Below are positions 1-5,784 of a DNA stretch of 11,433 nucleotides, piece after piece; the first letter of the stretch is position 1, and each line of letters begins with the position of its first letter. The DNA lies in assembly GCA_948468495.1 (NCBI GenBank), contig CAOKJI010000022.1, forward strand, positions 1-11,433. Direction: 5' to 3'. The notes below the pieces were generated by a model. That model saw only the letters and a program-made list of their open reading frames with translations. It was not told where the DNA came from and did no database searches. This stretch comes from an uncultured Dorea sp. (GTDB lineage: Bacteria > Bacillota_A > Clostridia > Lachnospirales > Lachnospiraceae). The position numbers and the translations under genes are program-made.

Positions 1-49
1 TATAGCAAAATGAATATGTAATAAATCATAGTAATTATTACTGTAATTG

Positions 50-78
50 ATTCTAGAACAATTAGAAATAAATGTCAA
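50..78 (-). promoter_or_regulatory. Sigma-A-type promoter, leftward
   Basis: On the minus strand there is TTGACA (73-78), a 17-nt spacer, then TAGAAT (50-55). This is a full -35 match and a 5/6 match to the -10. Transcription would start near position 43 and leave the window to the left, so the gene it serves is not visible. No stop-free reading frame is visible in the first 50 bases. The call rests on the motif alone. Confidence 0.55.
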
Positions 79-96
79 GTAAAATTAAAAATTTTT

Positions 97-150
97 CTAC
101 CTGCGCGGTTTCCGGCAGGCGGCCCTCAACCGCACAGGTGAAAATTTTTT
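97..150 (+). terminator. Terminator-like hairpin between divergent promoters
   Basis: Arms 99-103/135-139 (ACCTG/CAGGT) and 105-110/128-133 (GCGGTT/AACCGC) form an 11-bp stem with one C-A mismatch and a 17-nt GC-rich loop. A run of six T follows at 145-150. On the other strand the stem is also followed by a T-rich stretch, so it could act in both directions. It is odd because no coding region ends here: promoters on both sides point away from it. It may end a short untranslated RNA or be a DNA-level element. Confidence 0.5.
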
Positions 151-303
151 ATGACGAAGCGCGATAAAAAACATTGTTGTGATAACGACAAATTTAACCA
201 GAAATTCAAAAAATTAACAAATTTGTAATATGTTTTTGCAAAATCTGACAGGTGTAATTAAGGAAAAGATAAGAAAAATGCGTTAAAAATAAGGTTTTTT
301 TGC

Positions 304-332
304 TTGACATCCGTCATATGCACTGATATAAT
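304..332 (+). promoter_or_regulatory. Consensus sigma-A promoter of the NlpC/P60 gene
   Basis: TTGACA (304-309), a 17-nt spacer and TATAAT (327-332) match the housekeeping consensus at 12 of 12 positions. The start should fall near 339, giving a leader of about 110 nt before the ATG at 452. Such a perfect promoter suggests strong intrinsic activity, probably held in check by a regulator (see the repeat at 347-363). Confidence 0.85.
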
Positions 333-346
333 GACATCGTAATATT

Positions 347-363
347 TGTAACAATTCTGTAAC
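347..363 (+). promoter_or_regulatory. WalR (YycF)-type direct-repeat box
   Basis: Two TGTAAC hexamers (347-352 and 358-363) are separated by 5 nt and fit the published WalR consensus TGTWAH-N5-TGTWAH exactly. The identity extends to a 10-nt direct repeat (TGTAACAATT, 347-356 and 358-367). The box lies about 8 to 24 nt after the expected transcription start, where an OmpR-family regulator would more likely repress than activate. WalRK controls cell-wall hydrolase genes in Firmicutes, which fits the downstream gene. A PhoP-type regulator reads similar repeats and cannot be excluded. Confidence 0.6.
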
Positions 364-388
364 AATTGGCGCGAAGTAATTCAGCCGG

Positions 389-406
389 TCCGGGAGATTT
401 CCCGGA
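389..406 (+). promoter_or_regulatory. Small hairpin in the 5' leader
   Basis: TCCGGGA (389-395) and TCCCGGA (400-406) form a perfect 7-bp stem with a 4-nt loop in the leader of the NlpC/P60 gene, about 35 nt before the ribosome-binding site (GGAGG, 441-445). There is no T-run, so it is not a terminator. I looked for the conserved elements of the c-di-AMP (ydaO) riboswitch, common upstream of such genes, and did not find them. It may only stabilise the mRNA. Confidence 0.35.
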
Positions 407-451
407 TATACAAAAGATGAGAAGACATAGACGAATAATAGGAGGTTGTTT

Positions 452-1387
452 ATGAATTCGAGTCTTAAGAAAGGATTATTTCTGGTTACTGCAATTGGAA
501 CATTTTCAGTTTCCGGGGAGAAGGCGGAGGCAGCAGACGGACTTGAAGTAACAGATAAAATAGAAGCGGCCTTCCCAGGAGTGGGAATTGAGCAGGTATT
601 GAATGATTGCTATGAAGCAGACGCAGAGATTGCTGTGGAGGATTATCTGGTACCTACAGAAAAAGGAGAGTATTTAGATATGGCATTCACGAATGTGAGT
701 GCAGATACATTTCTCTTTGTCAGAAGTGAACCGACAAGAGAAAGCGAATGGGTCGGAAAACTGTATCCGGGTTCCGCATCAGAGATTATCGGTCCGGTAG
801 GGGAATGGACGAAGGTGAGGTCCGGGTCAGTAACCGGCTACGTTTTTACAGAATATATTATTACTGGTAACGAGGCCGAAGCGAAAGCCAAGGAGTATGC
901 ACAGGGCGCAGAGGCGGAGGACGTCAGAGAGATTGTCGATCATGCAGAATCCAGGGAAGAGGAGGAAGCCCGTCTCGCGGAGGAGGCAAGGATTGCTGCC
1001 GAGGAAGCGGCCAGAATTGCTGAAGAACAGGCGGCGAATACGGCGACACTGGGACAAGCCATTGTTGATTATGCATGTCAGTTTATCGGGAATCCTTATG
1101 TATGGGGCGGCACAAGCTTAACGGATGGCGCAGACTGTTCTGGATTTGTACAGTCGGTATATGCGCATTTTGGAATTGGTCTGCCAAGAACTACCTGGGA
1201 TCAGGAGTATGCCGGAACAGGTATTGGTTATGGCGAAGCTCTGCCGGGCGATTTGATTCTTTATGAAGGTCATGTCGGAATCTACATGGGGGACGGTCAG
1301 ATTGTGAATGCAATCAATGCTTCCAAAGGAATTGGAATTATTCCGGCAACCTGTATGAGTATTAAGACGGTTAGACGAGTAATTTAA
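452..1387 (+). CDS. Secreted SH3b and NlpC/P60 cell-wall hydrolase
   Basis: This 311-residue exported peptidoglycan endopeptidase should cleave peptide stems outside the membrane. A signal peptide occupies residues 1-27, with a likely cut after AEA. A bacterial SH3 domain follows at about 77-138 (VRSEP..., GEWTKVRSG...GYV), then an Ala/Glu-rich coiled-coil linker at about 139-196, then an NlpC/P60 domain at about 197-311. The catalytic Cys229 is in DCSGF and His274 is in GHVGIYMG. The third polar position appears to be Asn286 rather than the common His, which the family tolerates. I chose ATG 452 because GGAGG (441-445) sits 6 nt before it; a TTG at 446 would have no room for a ribosome-binding site. 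It has its own promoter, WalR-like box and terminator, so it is monocistronic. Confidence 0.92.
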   Translation: MNSSLKKGLFLVTAIGTFSVSGEKAEAADGLEVTDKIEAAFPGVGIEQVLNDCYEADAEIAVEDYLVPTEKGEYLDMAFTNVSADTFLFVRSEPTRESEWVGKLYPGSASEIIGPVGEWTKVRSGSVTGYVFTEYIITGNEAEAKAKEYAQGAEAEDVREIVDHAESREEEEARLAEEARIAAEEAARIAEEQAANTATLGQAIVDYACQFIGNPYVWGGTSLTDGADCSGFVQSVYAHFGIGLPRTTWDQEYAGTGIGYGEALPGDLILYEGHVGIYMGDGQIVNAINASKGIGIIPATCMSIKTVRRVI

Positions 1388-1419
1388 AATATTCTGACAA
1401 CAAAAATGTAAAACATTTT

Positions 1420-1455
1420 CCGCTATATTTCGCAAAAATATAGCGGTATTTTTTA
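1420..1455 (+). terminator. Rho-independent terminator of the NlpC/P60 gene
   Basis: A perfect 11-bp stem (1420-1430 with 1436-1446, starting CCGCTATATT) has a 5-nt loop and is followed by a T-rich tail (1447-1455). It lies 33 nt after the stop codon. Confidence 0.88.
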
Positions 1456-1784
1456 TGTAATGGATAAAAACTATTATGTCATACTCCGAAAAATCGAATC
1501 TTTATATAAAATACACAAAAATGCAAAATGATGGAATAATTTGTCGATAGGCTATGCAAAAGTTATCAACACAAGAAGACACGAAAAGAGTGGAAAATAG
1601 GCAGGTTTTTGCAAGTTATCAACATTATCAACATAAAAACATGTGATTTTGGTTGATTACTCATGGAAAACAAAAGAACAAATGTTTTGTAAACAAATAA
1701 CAAAATTGGCATTTTGTCGAAAAAAATGGAAATGTATCTTGCTTTTTGAATCGTCAAATTTCGGGAAGAAAAAGCATTTAAATG
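1456..1784. other. AT-rich non-coding spacer
   Basis: No credible gene is present: the reading frames here lack ribosome-binding sites and overlap the downstream promoter and gene. It holds three TTATCAACA boxes (1563-1633, listed separately), one exact Spo0A-box core TGTCGAA (1715-1721) and a one-mismatch relative TGTCGAT near 1535. The stretch from about 1634 to 1784 is strongly AT-rich. Confidence 0.6.
1563..1633 (+). repeat. Three TTATCAACA boxes (DnaA-box-like)
   Basis: The 9-mer TTATCAACA occurs at 1563-1571, 1616-1624 and 1625-1633. The last two abut directly, and the first two share the context GCAA(AA)GTTATCAACA. It differs at one position from the DnaA box TTATNCACA. The AT-rich DNA that follows would fit DnaA binding, but replication genes are absent here, so this is not called an origin. 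Another regulator using the same 9-mer is possible. Confidence 0.4.
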
Positions 1785-1813
1785 TTTACACAATGGTCAA
1801 AACTGGATATAAT
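1785..1813 (+). promoter_or_regulatory. Sigma-A promoter of the DUF1858 gene
   Basis: TTTACA (1785-1790), a 17-nt spacer and TATAAT (1808-1813) match the consensus at 11 of 12 positions. The expected start is near 1820, about 26 nt before the ATG at 1846. Confidence 0.8.
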
Positions 1814-1845
1814 AAAGATTACCAGCGTAGGGAGGAGGCGATAAC

Positions 1846-2058
1846 ATGGCACAGATTAATAAGGAGACGACAATTGGCGAATTATTAATGACCAGTGGAG
1901 ATAAGATTGAGGATGTTGCAAAAGCTCTTATGGAGATCGGAATGCATTGTATCGGATGTCCATCTTCTCAGGGTGAATCTATTGCGGAAGCCGCTATGGT
2001 ACATGGAATAGATGCGGATTTGTTAACAGAGAAGCTGAATGCAATCCTGAATGCGTAA
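1846..2058 (+). CDS. DUF1858 redox-disulfide domain protein
   Basis: This 70-residue cytosolic protein consists of one DUF1858 domain, the family known as hybrid-cluster-protein-associated redox disulfide domain. The sequence shows a short helical N-terminus (TTIGELL), then [16 protein letters not shown], with Cys35 and Cys38 forming the CxxC signature typical of the family, and a C-terminal helix after [13 protein letters not shown]. The family's reaction and partner are not firmly known; a thiol/disulfide or metal-linked role is inferred from the CxxC. The start is well supported: GGAGGAGG (1831-1838) lies 7 nt upstream. No hybrid-cluster protein gene is next to it, so it appears to stand alone. 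It is followed by an unusual array of hairpin repeats. Confidence 0.88.
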   Translation: MAQINKETTIGELLMTSGDKIEDVAKALMEIGMHCIGCPSSQGESIAEAAMVHGIDADLLTEKLNAILNA

Positions 2059-2059
2059 C

Positions 2060-2298
2060 TGGCCATTCGGCCGTTCGTATACTTTGTCGGACGATAGTCC
2101 GACAGCCCGCAAGGCATGAGTTAAGGTGTGCCTGGAAGGTATACCTTATCGGACGAAGTCCGCCTGCCCGAAGGGCCTGTGTTAAGGGGTGCTCTTAGGT
2201 ATACCTTGTGAAACGGCCAGATGGTCATGATGGGATACCCGGAGGGTATACCTTGTGAAACGGCCGAATGGCCATAATGGGGTGCCCGGAGGGTATAC
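2060..2298 (+). repeat. Degenerate hairpin-repeat array around GTATAC boxes
   Basis: Five GTATAC boxes (2077-2082, 2139-2144, 2199-2204, 2246-2251, 2293-2298) mark units of 62, 60, 47 and 47 bp. Units 3 and 4 agree at about 41 of 47 positions, and every difference is a transition. Each unit contains short stems such as CGGAC-gaa-GTCCG (2154-2166), GCCC-gaa-GGGC and GGCC-gaat-GGCC. The GGTATACC box pairs with the end of the unit before it (AAGGTGTGCC with GGTATACCTT, 5-nt loop, near 2123-2147). A perfect 16-bp inverted repeat (2060-2075 with 2259-2274) encloses most of the array. No open frame is conserved across units. It lies directly after the DUF1858 stop and could be transcribed as its 3' region. 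Confidence 0.75.
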
Positions 2299-2328
2299 TT
2301 AACGAACTGCTAATATTTGTTTAAGAAT

Positions 2329-2435
2329 AAAAAGGAACTGTGAGAAAGTCTTTCCTGTGGTTCGGAAGGCAGCAACGCTGTTGTTGTATTCCGTAATACT
2401 GATGCAGGAGATAGTGACTTTTCACAGTCCTTTTT
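2329..2435. terminator. Long rod-like stem-loop, bidirectional terminator or small RNA
   Basis: One nested hairpin spans 107 nt. The outer stem is 2329-2350 with 2416-2435 (20 bp, two bulges). The middle stems are 2351-2357 with 2405-2411 and 2363-2367 with 2389-2393. The inner stem is 2370-2376 with 2380-2386, closing on a 3-nt loop. A T-run ends the outer stem on each strand, so it can serve as a terminator both for mecA (minus) and for transcripts from the left. It is far longer than a terminator needs to be, so a small RNA or a palindromic mobile remnant is also possible. Confidence 0.6.
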
Positions 2436-2437
2436 GG

Positions 2438-3169
2438 TTAAATTTGCGAAAGCTGTTGTACCGCGTCAGCGGACAGAACAACTTCGCAGTGCTCTTCCAG
2501 ATATGCAAGGGACGCTCCGGAGGAATGTTCCAGGGAACCGTACTCAGACAACATATTGCAAATTCTGCTGAAGTCGTTAATTGTATGGTCAGACTGTGTG
2601 AGAGCCAGTACATACATGTCTGAACTGTTATCTTTATATAAGGTATTGGAACCATAGTACATGCTGCCAAGAAGCTGGGCAGCAGAAATCACGCCGTCCA
2701 TAGAAGCGAATGAAAACAGCCTTAAGTCAGTTCTTTTCTGAGGTGTGTCTTCTTCTGGCGCTTGCTCCTGTGGAATGGCGGCAATACTTTCCTTGACCTT
2801 GCCAAGAAGGTTCAGAATGTCTTCTGCGCCTTCCAGCTTCAGGGAAGCAGCGTCGCGCCTGTTATCCCAGTCTCCATTTGCCGTAGGAGCAAATCTGGAA
2901 AATCTGGTATCCAGTTCTTCCGGATCTTCTACTTTTGTAATAATCAGTACAATACATTCTGCGGATGCAGGAATTGCCTCAATCATAAGAGGAATGTCCT
3001 CTGCTTCAAAGCCGCACTCGTAGGCTGCCTGCTGCATCATATCATGGAAAAGTGATTTTGCTTTTTCTGTGCCGTATGCCAGCTCGCTTAGTTTTAGCTG
3101 GCGGTCGGCCAAATCAGCCCGCGTAAGTGTACAGCGTATCTGATTGTCATTAATCTTTTCAATCTTCAT
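2438..3169 (-). CDS. mecA: MecA adaptor protein
   Basis: This 243-residue cytosolic adaptor is of the MecA family. These proteins deliver substrates to the ClpC AAA+ unfoldase; in Bacillus the substrates include ComK, and MecA also dampens Spo0A activity. The N-terminal domain begins with the typical MKIEKINDNQIRCTLTRADL and covers about residues 1-80. An acidic, poorly conserved linker lies near 130-145 (PQEQAPEEDTPQ), and the C-terminal Clp-binding domain near 150-243 (LRLFSFASMDGVISAAQLL...). It is slightly longer than the roughly 220-residue Bacillus protein. I chose ATG 3169 because AGGAAG (3179-3184) lies 9 nt upstream; the GTG at 3178 would have no spacing. It is transcribed alone, against its neighbours. 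The identification is firm; its substrate here is unknown. Confidence 0.9.
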   Translation of the reverse strand: MKIEKINDNQIRCTLTRADLADRQLKLSELAYGTEKAKSLFHDMMQQAAYECGFEAEDIPLMIEAIPASAECIVLIITKVEDPEELDTRFSRFAPTANGDWDNRRDAASLKLEGAEDILNLLGKVKESIAAIPQEQAPEEDTPQKRTDLRLFSFASMDGVISAAQLLGSMYYGSNTLYKDNSSDMYVLALTQSDHTINDFSRICNMLSEYGSLEHSSGASLAYLEEHCEVVLSADAVQQLSQI

Positions 3170-3190
3170 ATTTATCACTTCCTTTTAGAC

Positions 3191-3220
3191 AGTATAGCAT
3201 AGTAGCTTGTAAATGTTCAA
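3191..3220 (-). promoter_or_regulatory. mecA promoter with extended -10
   Basis: On the minus strand there is TTGAAC (3215-3220), an 18-nt spacer and TATACT (3191-3196), preceded by TGC, the extended -10 signature. The predicted start is near 3184, giving a very short leader of about 15 nt that still contains the AGGAAG site. Confidence 0.6.
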
Positions 3221-3240
3221 TAAAATAAATAAAAAACTGC

Positions 3241-3269
3241 TTGCGTTAACATAAGAACTGATATATAAT
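3241..3269 (+). promoter_or_regulatory. Possible rightward promoter
   Basis: TTGCGT (3241-3246), a 17-nt spacer and TATAAT (3264-3269). The -10 is perfect, but the -35 matches only at TTG. It could serve the 74-residue gene at 3548 with a leader of about 270 nt. Confidence 0.4.
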
Positions 3270-3547
3270 AGCCGTACAGAAAATAGTATTCCCAGGCAGG
3301 AGTATTTTCAACATATCAGATTTTTAACATTTTAAGTTCAAATTTATTCAGATGATTTTCAACATAGCTGTTGTTTTGGGTGAATCAATATACAGCAGCT
3401 TAACAGATTCCCAGACGGATTTTAGAAAAATTACATGAATCAATGCAGACATATTTTCTGTGCCGGGTAATATATCACATGCACTTCCGGGTTTTCGTAT
3501 TTTGTGTCCTGTGATTGGGGATGTCATGCATTGAAAAGGAGGAGGTC
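3270..3547. other. Non-coding spacer with a 12-bp direct repeat
   Basis: AT-rich spacer without a credible gene. ATTTTCAACATA occurs twice (3304-3315 and 3355-3366), 51 bp apart. No stable hairpin or known RNA motif is evident. The end of the spacer carries the ribosome-binding site of the next gene. Confidence 0.45.
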
Positions 3548-3772
3548 ATGAAGTCGGAGACAAAGGAGTACCAGGAATTATTTAACGAACTGAACCGGTA
3601 TGAGAGAAAGGGAGTATATATGGAGATGGAAGGGAATCCGGCCAGTCCGACTCAGATTGTCAGGGCGCATATGCTGAAGGAGGATTCCGGTTACATGAGG
3701 GATTATATATTAAATGATAAGGGGGATTTGAAGGAGCTGTATTTCTATCACATTAATCTGCAGGAGAAGTAA
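3548..3772 (+). CDS. Small conserved-looking protein of unknown function
   Basis: This 74-residue, charged, soluble-looking protein is not recognised. It has no signal peptide, membrane segment or cysteine. It begins with a Lys/Glu-rich helix (MKSETKEYQELFNELNRYERKG), then VYMEMEGNPASPTQIVRAHMLKED, which suggests a beta strand, a turn and a helix, and ends DLKELYFYHINLQEK. I chose ATG 3548 because the very strong site AAGGAGG (3536-3542) lies 5 nt upstream; earlier in-frame starts have nothing comparable. The excellent ribosome-binding site and protein-like composition argue that it is real. No terminator lies between it and the next promoter, so it could share transcripts with the GH18 gene 130 nt downstream. 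Confidence 0.7.
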   Translation: MKSETKEYQELFNELNRYERKGVYMEMEGNPASPTQIVRAHMLKEDSGYMRDYILNDKGDLKELYFYHINLQEK

Positions 3773-3800
3773 ATGCCCTCCTATTTATTATGAAAAAAAT

Positions 3801-3807
3801 TGTCGAA
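3801..3807 (+). promoter_or_regulatory. Spo0A-box-like site
   Basis: TGTCGAA matches the core of the Spo0A box (TGNCGAA) exactly. It lies 5 nt before the -35 of the promoter at 3813-3841, about 44 nt before the expected start, which is where Spo0A activates sigma-A promoters in Bacillus. A single 7-mer is weak evidence by itself, but the position and the cell-wall and sporulation genes downstream support it. Confidence 0.4.
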
Positions 3808-3812
3808 ATATA

Positions 3813-3841
3813 ATGACGGTCAACACTTTTATTGATATAAT
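3813..3841 (+). promoter_or_regulatory. Promoter of the GH18 gene
   Basis: ATGACG (3813-3818, 4/6), a 17-nt spacer and TATAAT (3836-3841). The weak -35 with a perfect -10 is typical of a promoter helped by an activator. The leader is about 55 nt, with AGGAGG at 3892-3897. Confidence 0.6.
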
Positions 3842-3903
3842 AGAAAAGCGATGTTGCAGAGAAGCCTGCGGCAGACCTGTAACAAGGCAATAGGAGGTAG
3901 ACT

Positions 3904-5715
3904 ATGGATCAAAGGCGGATTATGGATCAGAGGCGAAGAAGAACACGCGGAAGAAGGCAGTCGAAGCGCAGACGTAAGAGGAATCTGATGCTGAAGATTA
4001 TTTTCTTTATTATATTATTAATAGGAATTGTTGCAGCGCTTTTGCTGTGGAGGCGATATGGCGGAACCAAAGAACGGGCTGATTTGGATGAATATTATGG
4101 GATTGAGAATGAGAATCAGCTTGCTGTTATCGTAGACAATCAGGTGCTGGAACCGCGGGGAAGGCTTTGGGAAGGCAAGGTATACGTAGAATACAGTATT
4201 GTACGCGATTATATCAATGAACGGTTCTACTGGGACTCGAACGAGAATATGCTGCTCTATGTTTTGCCGAATGATATCGTATCGGTAGGCGTAGGAAGCA
4301 AAGAGTATTCCGTTTCCAAGCAGAAGAATAGTGAAGACTATGTCATTTTAAAAGCAGAGGGAAGTACAGCATATATTGCCTTAGACTTTGTTAAACAGTA
4401 CAGCGGTATGGATTTTGAGATTTATGACGAACCAGGCCGTATTGTGATAGGGACGGAGACCGGCGATGTGAATGTGGCGCAGGTGAAGCGGAAAACCCAG
4501 GTCCGCTATCAGGGCGGAGTAAAGAGTCCGGTACTGACAGAGGTGAAGAAGAAAGACAAGGTTCGCGTGATTGAGGACGAAGGCGACTGGAAGAAGGTTC
4601 GGACAGAGGATGGTTTTATCGGTTATATCCGTAAGAAGAATCTGAAGAATGAGTCAACGGAGAAGGTTACCAGAGACTATACAGAGCCCGAATATACGAA
4701 TATTTCCAGAGATCATATTATTAATATGGCATGGTGCAACGTTACCAATTATGAAGCGAACGGCGGTATTCTGGAGCTGATTGCTCAGACAAAGGGGCTG
4801 AATACCATTTCTCCAACCTGGTTCCATGTTGCAGACACAGCGGGTAATATCGAATCAATTGCAGGTTCGGATTATGTGAATTACGCACATCAGGCTGGTA
4901 TTGAAGTATGGGCGGCGATTCGTGATTTTGACGGGGGAATTAATTCTTTTGAGGAATCCTACGAGCTGCTGAGTCATACATCCAACCGGGACAATCTGAT
5001 TAATCAGTTGATTGCGGCGGCGCTTTCCAGCGGAATTGACGGGATTAACGTGGATTTCGAGAAGATTTCTACGGAGTGCGGAGAGCATTATATTCAGTTT
5101 ATTCGGGAGCTGTCCGTTAAGTGCAGGCAAAATGGCTTGGTATTGTCGGTGGACAACTATGTTCCGCAGGCATATAATCAGCAGTATCACAGAAAAGAAC
5201 AAGGGGTATTTGCCGATTATGTTATAATTATGGGCTACGATGAGCATTATGGCGGTTCTCCTGAAGCGGGGTCTGTAGCTTCTTATGAATTTGTGGAGAA
5301 TGGCATTGCCAAAACGGTGGAAGAAGTTCCGGCGAATAAGGTAATCAATGCGGTTCCGTTCTTCACAAGAGTATGGAAGGAGACGCCGAAGACGGAAGCG
5401 GAGCTTGCAGCTTCGGCCGGAACAGACGAGGCGGAATATCCTACGAATGTGGAGAGTACGGCATACAGCATGGAAGAAGCGCAATATGTGGTCTCACAGG
5501 CTGGCGCTGAGATAACCTGGGATGATAAGACAAAACAGAATTTTGCTACATGGGAAGCGGAAGGAAGCACATATAAAGTGTGGCTTGAGGATGCCAATTC
5601 CCTGCAGCCAAGGCTTCAGTTAATGAAAGATTATGGTCTTGCGGGAACCGCAGCATGGCGTCTGGGACAGGAGACGTCCGATATCTGGGATGTGATTCTC
5701 CAATATACAAATTAA
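3904..5715 (+). CDS. Membrane-anchored SH3-GH18 glycosidase
   Basis: This 603-residue protein has an extremely basic cytoplasmic N-terminus (1-27), one membrane segment (about 29-49) and a large extracytoplasmic part. Residues 65-185 resemble a copper-amine-oxidase-N-type domain (VDNQVLEP...VYVEYSIVRDYI). Residues 195-250 are SH3-like (VRYQGG..., GDWKKVRTEDGFIGYI). Residues 268-603 form a family 18 glycosyl hydrolase with DGINVDFE (379-386, catalytic Glu386), IMGYDEHY (442-449) and a late Trp (WRLGQE). The closest functional relatives are the YaaH/SleL spore-cortex N-acetylglucosaminidases, which usually carry LysM instead of SH3 domains. A peptidoglycan substrate is therefore inferred. AGGAGG lies 6 nt before ATG 3904. 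The first 12 codons hold a near-duplicate (MDQRRI-MDQRRR), so ATG 3922 is a second possible start. cwlD follows. Confidence 0.87.
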   Translation: MDQRRIMDQRRRRTRGRRQSKRRRKRNLMLKIIFFIILLIGIVAALLLWRRYGGTKERADLDEYYGIENENQLAVIVDNQVLEPRGRLWEGKVYVEYSIVRDYINERFYWDSNENMLLYVLPNDIVSVGVGSKEYSVSKQKNSEDYVILKAEGSTAYIALDFVKQYSGMDFEIYDEPGRIVIGTETGDVNVAQVKRKTQVRYQGGVKSPVLTEVKKKDKVRVIEDEGDWKKVRTEDGFIGYIRKKNLKNESTEKVTRDYTEPEYTNISRDHIINMAWCNVTNYEANGGILELIAQTKGLNTISPTWFHVADTAGNIESIAGSDYVNYAHQAGIEVWAAIRDFDGGINSFEESYELLSHTSNRDNLINQLIAAALSSGIDGINVDFEKISTECGEHYIQFIRELSVKCRQNGLVLSVDNYVPQAYNQQYHRKEQGVFADYVIIMGYDEHYGGSPEAGSVASYEFVENGIAKTVEEVPANKVINAVPFFTRVWKETPKTEAELAASAGTDEAEYPTNVESTAYSMEEAQYVVSQAGAEITWDDKTKQNFATWEAEGSTYKVWLEDANSLQPRLQLMKDYGLAGTAAWRLGQETSDIWDVILQYTN

Positions 5716-5725
5716 ATGAAAGCAT

Positions 5726-5784
5726 AGATATTCTCCGGCAGGCATATATTTAACTGATATATATGTTGCCGGAGGATATTTTTT
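5726..5784 (+). terminator. Terminator-like hairpin enclosing the cwlD ribosome-binding site
   Basis: Positions 5726-5740 pair with 5767-5781 (core CTCCGGC with GCCGGAG, two G-U pairs). Then, after one bulge, 5743-5749 pair with 5759-5765; the loop is 9 nt. A T-run at 5779-5784 follows the GC core. The 3' arm contains GGAGG (5771-5775), the ribosome-binding site for the TTG start at 5783. The element can therefore terminate GH18 transcripts, block cwlD translation, or both. Confidence 0.72.

Noticed and set aside
151..228. 25-codon frame beginning MTKRDKK in the left spacer
   Set aside because: It starts directly after a T-run with no ribosome-binding site and is too short to support.
339..445. 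c-di-AMP riboswitch in the NlpC/P60 leader
   Set aside because: The gene type and leader length made it plausible, but the conserved ydaO motif blocks are not present.
1563..1820. Replication origin
   Set aside because: DnaA-like boxes and AT-rich DNA are present, but there is no dnaA, dnaN or other replication gene, and the boxes deviate from the consensus.
1643..1888. 81-residue plus-strand frame before the DUF1858 gene
   Set aside because: It runs across the promoter and start of the well-supported DUF1858 gene in another frame and has no ribosome-binding site.
2351..2386. Possible SRP RNA tip (a CGGAAGG stretch followed by CAGCA)
   Set aside because: It resembles the SRP domain IV loop, but the AAGCAG side of the conserved internal loop is missing, and the best fold places the apex at 2377-2379, not at GGAA.
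4855..5484. 209-residue open frame on the minus strand
   Set aside because: It lies wholly antisense to the GH18 catalytic domain, has no ribosome-binding site and has Arg/Cys-rich low-quality composition, so it is a shadow frame.
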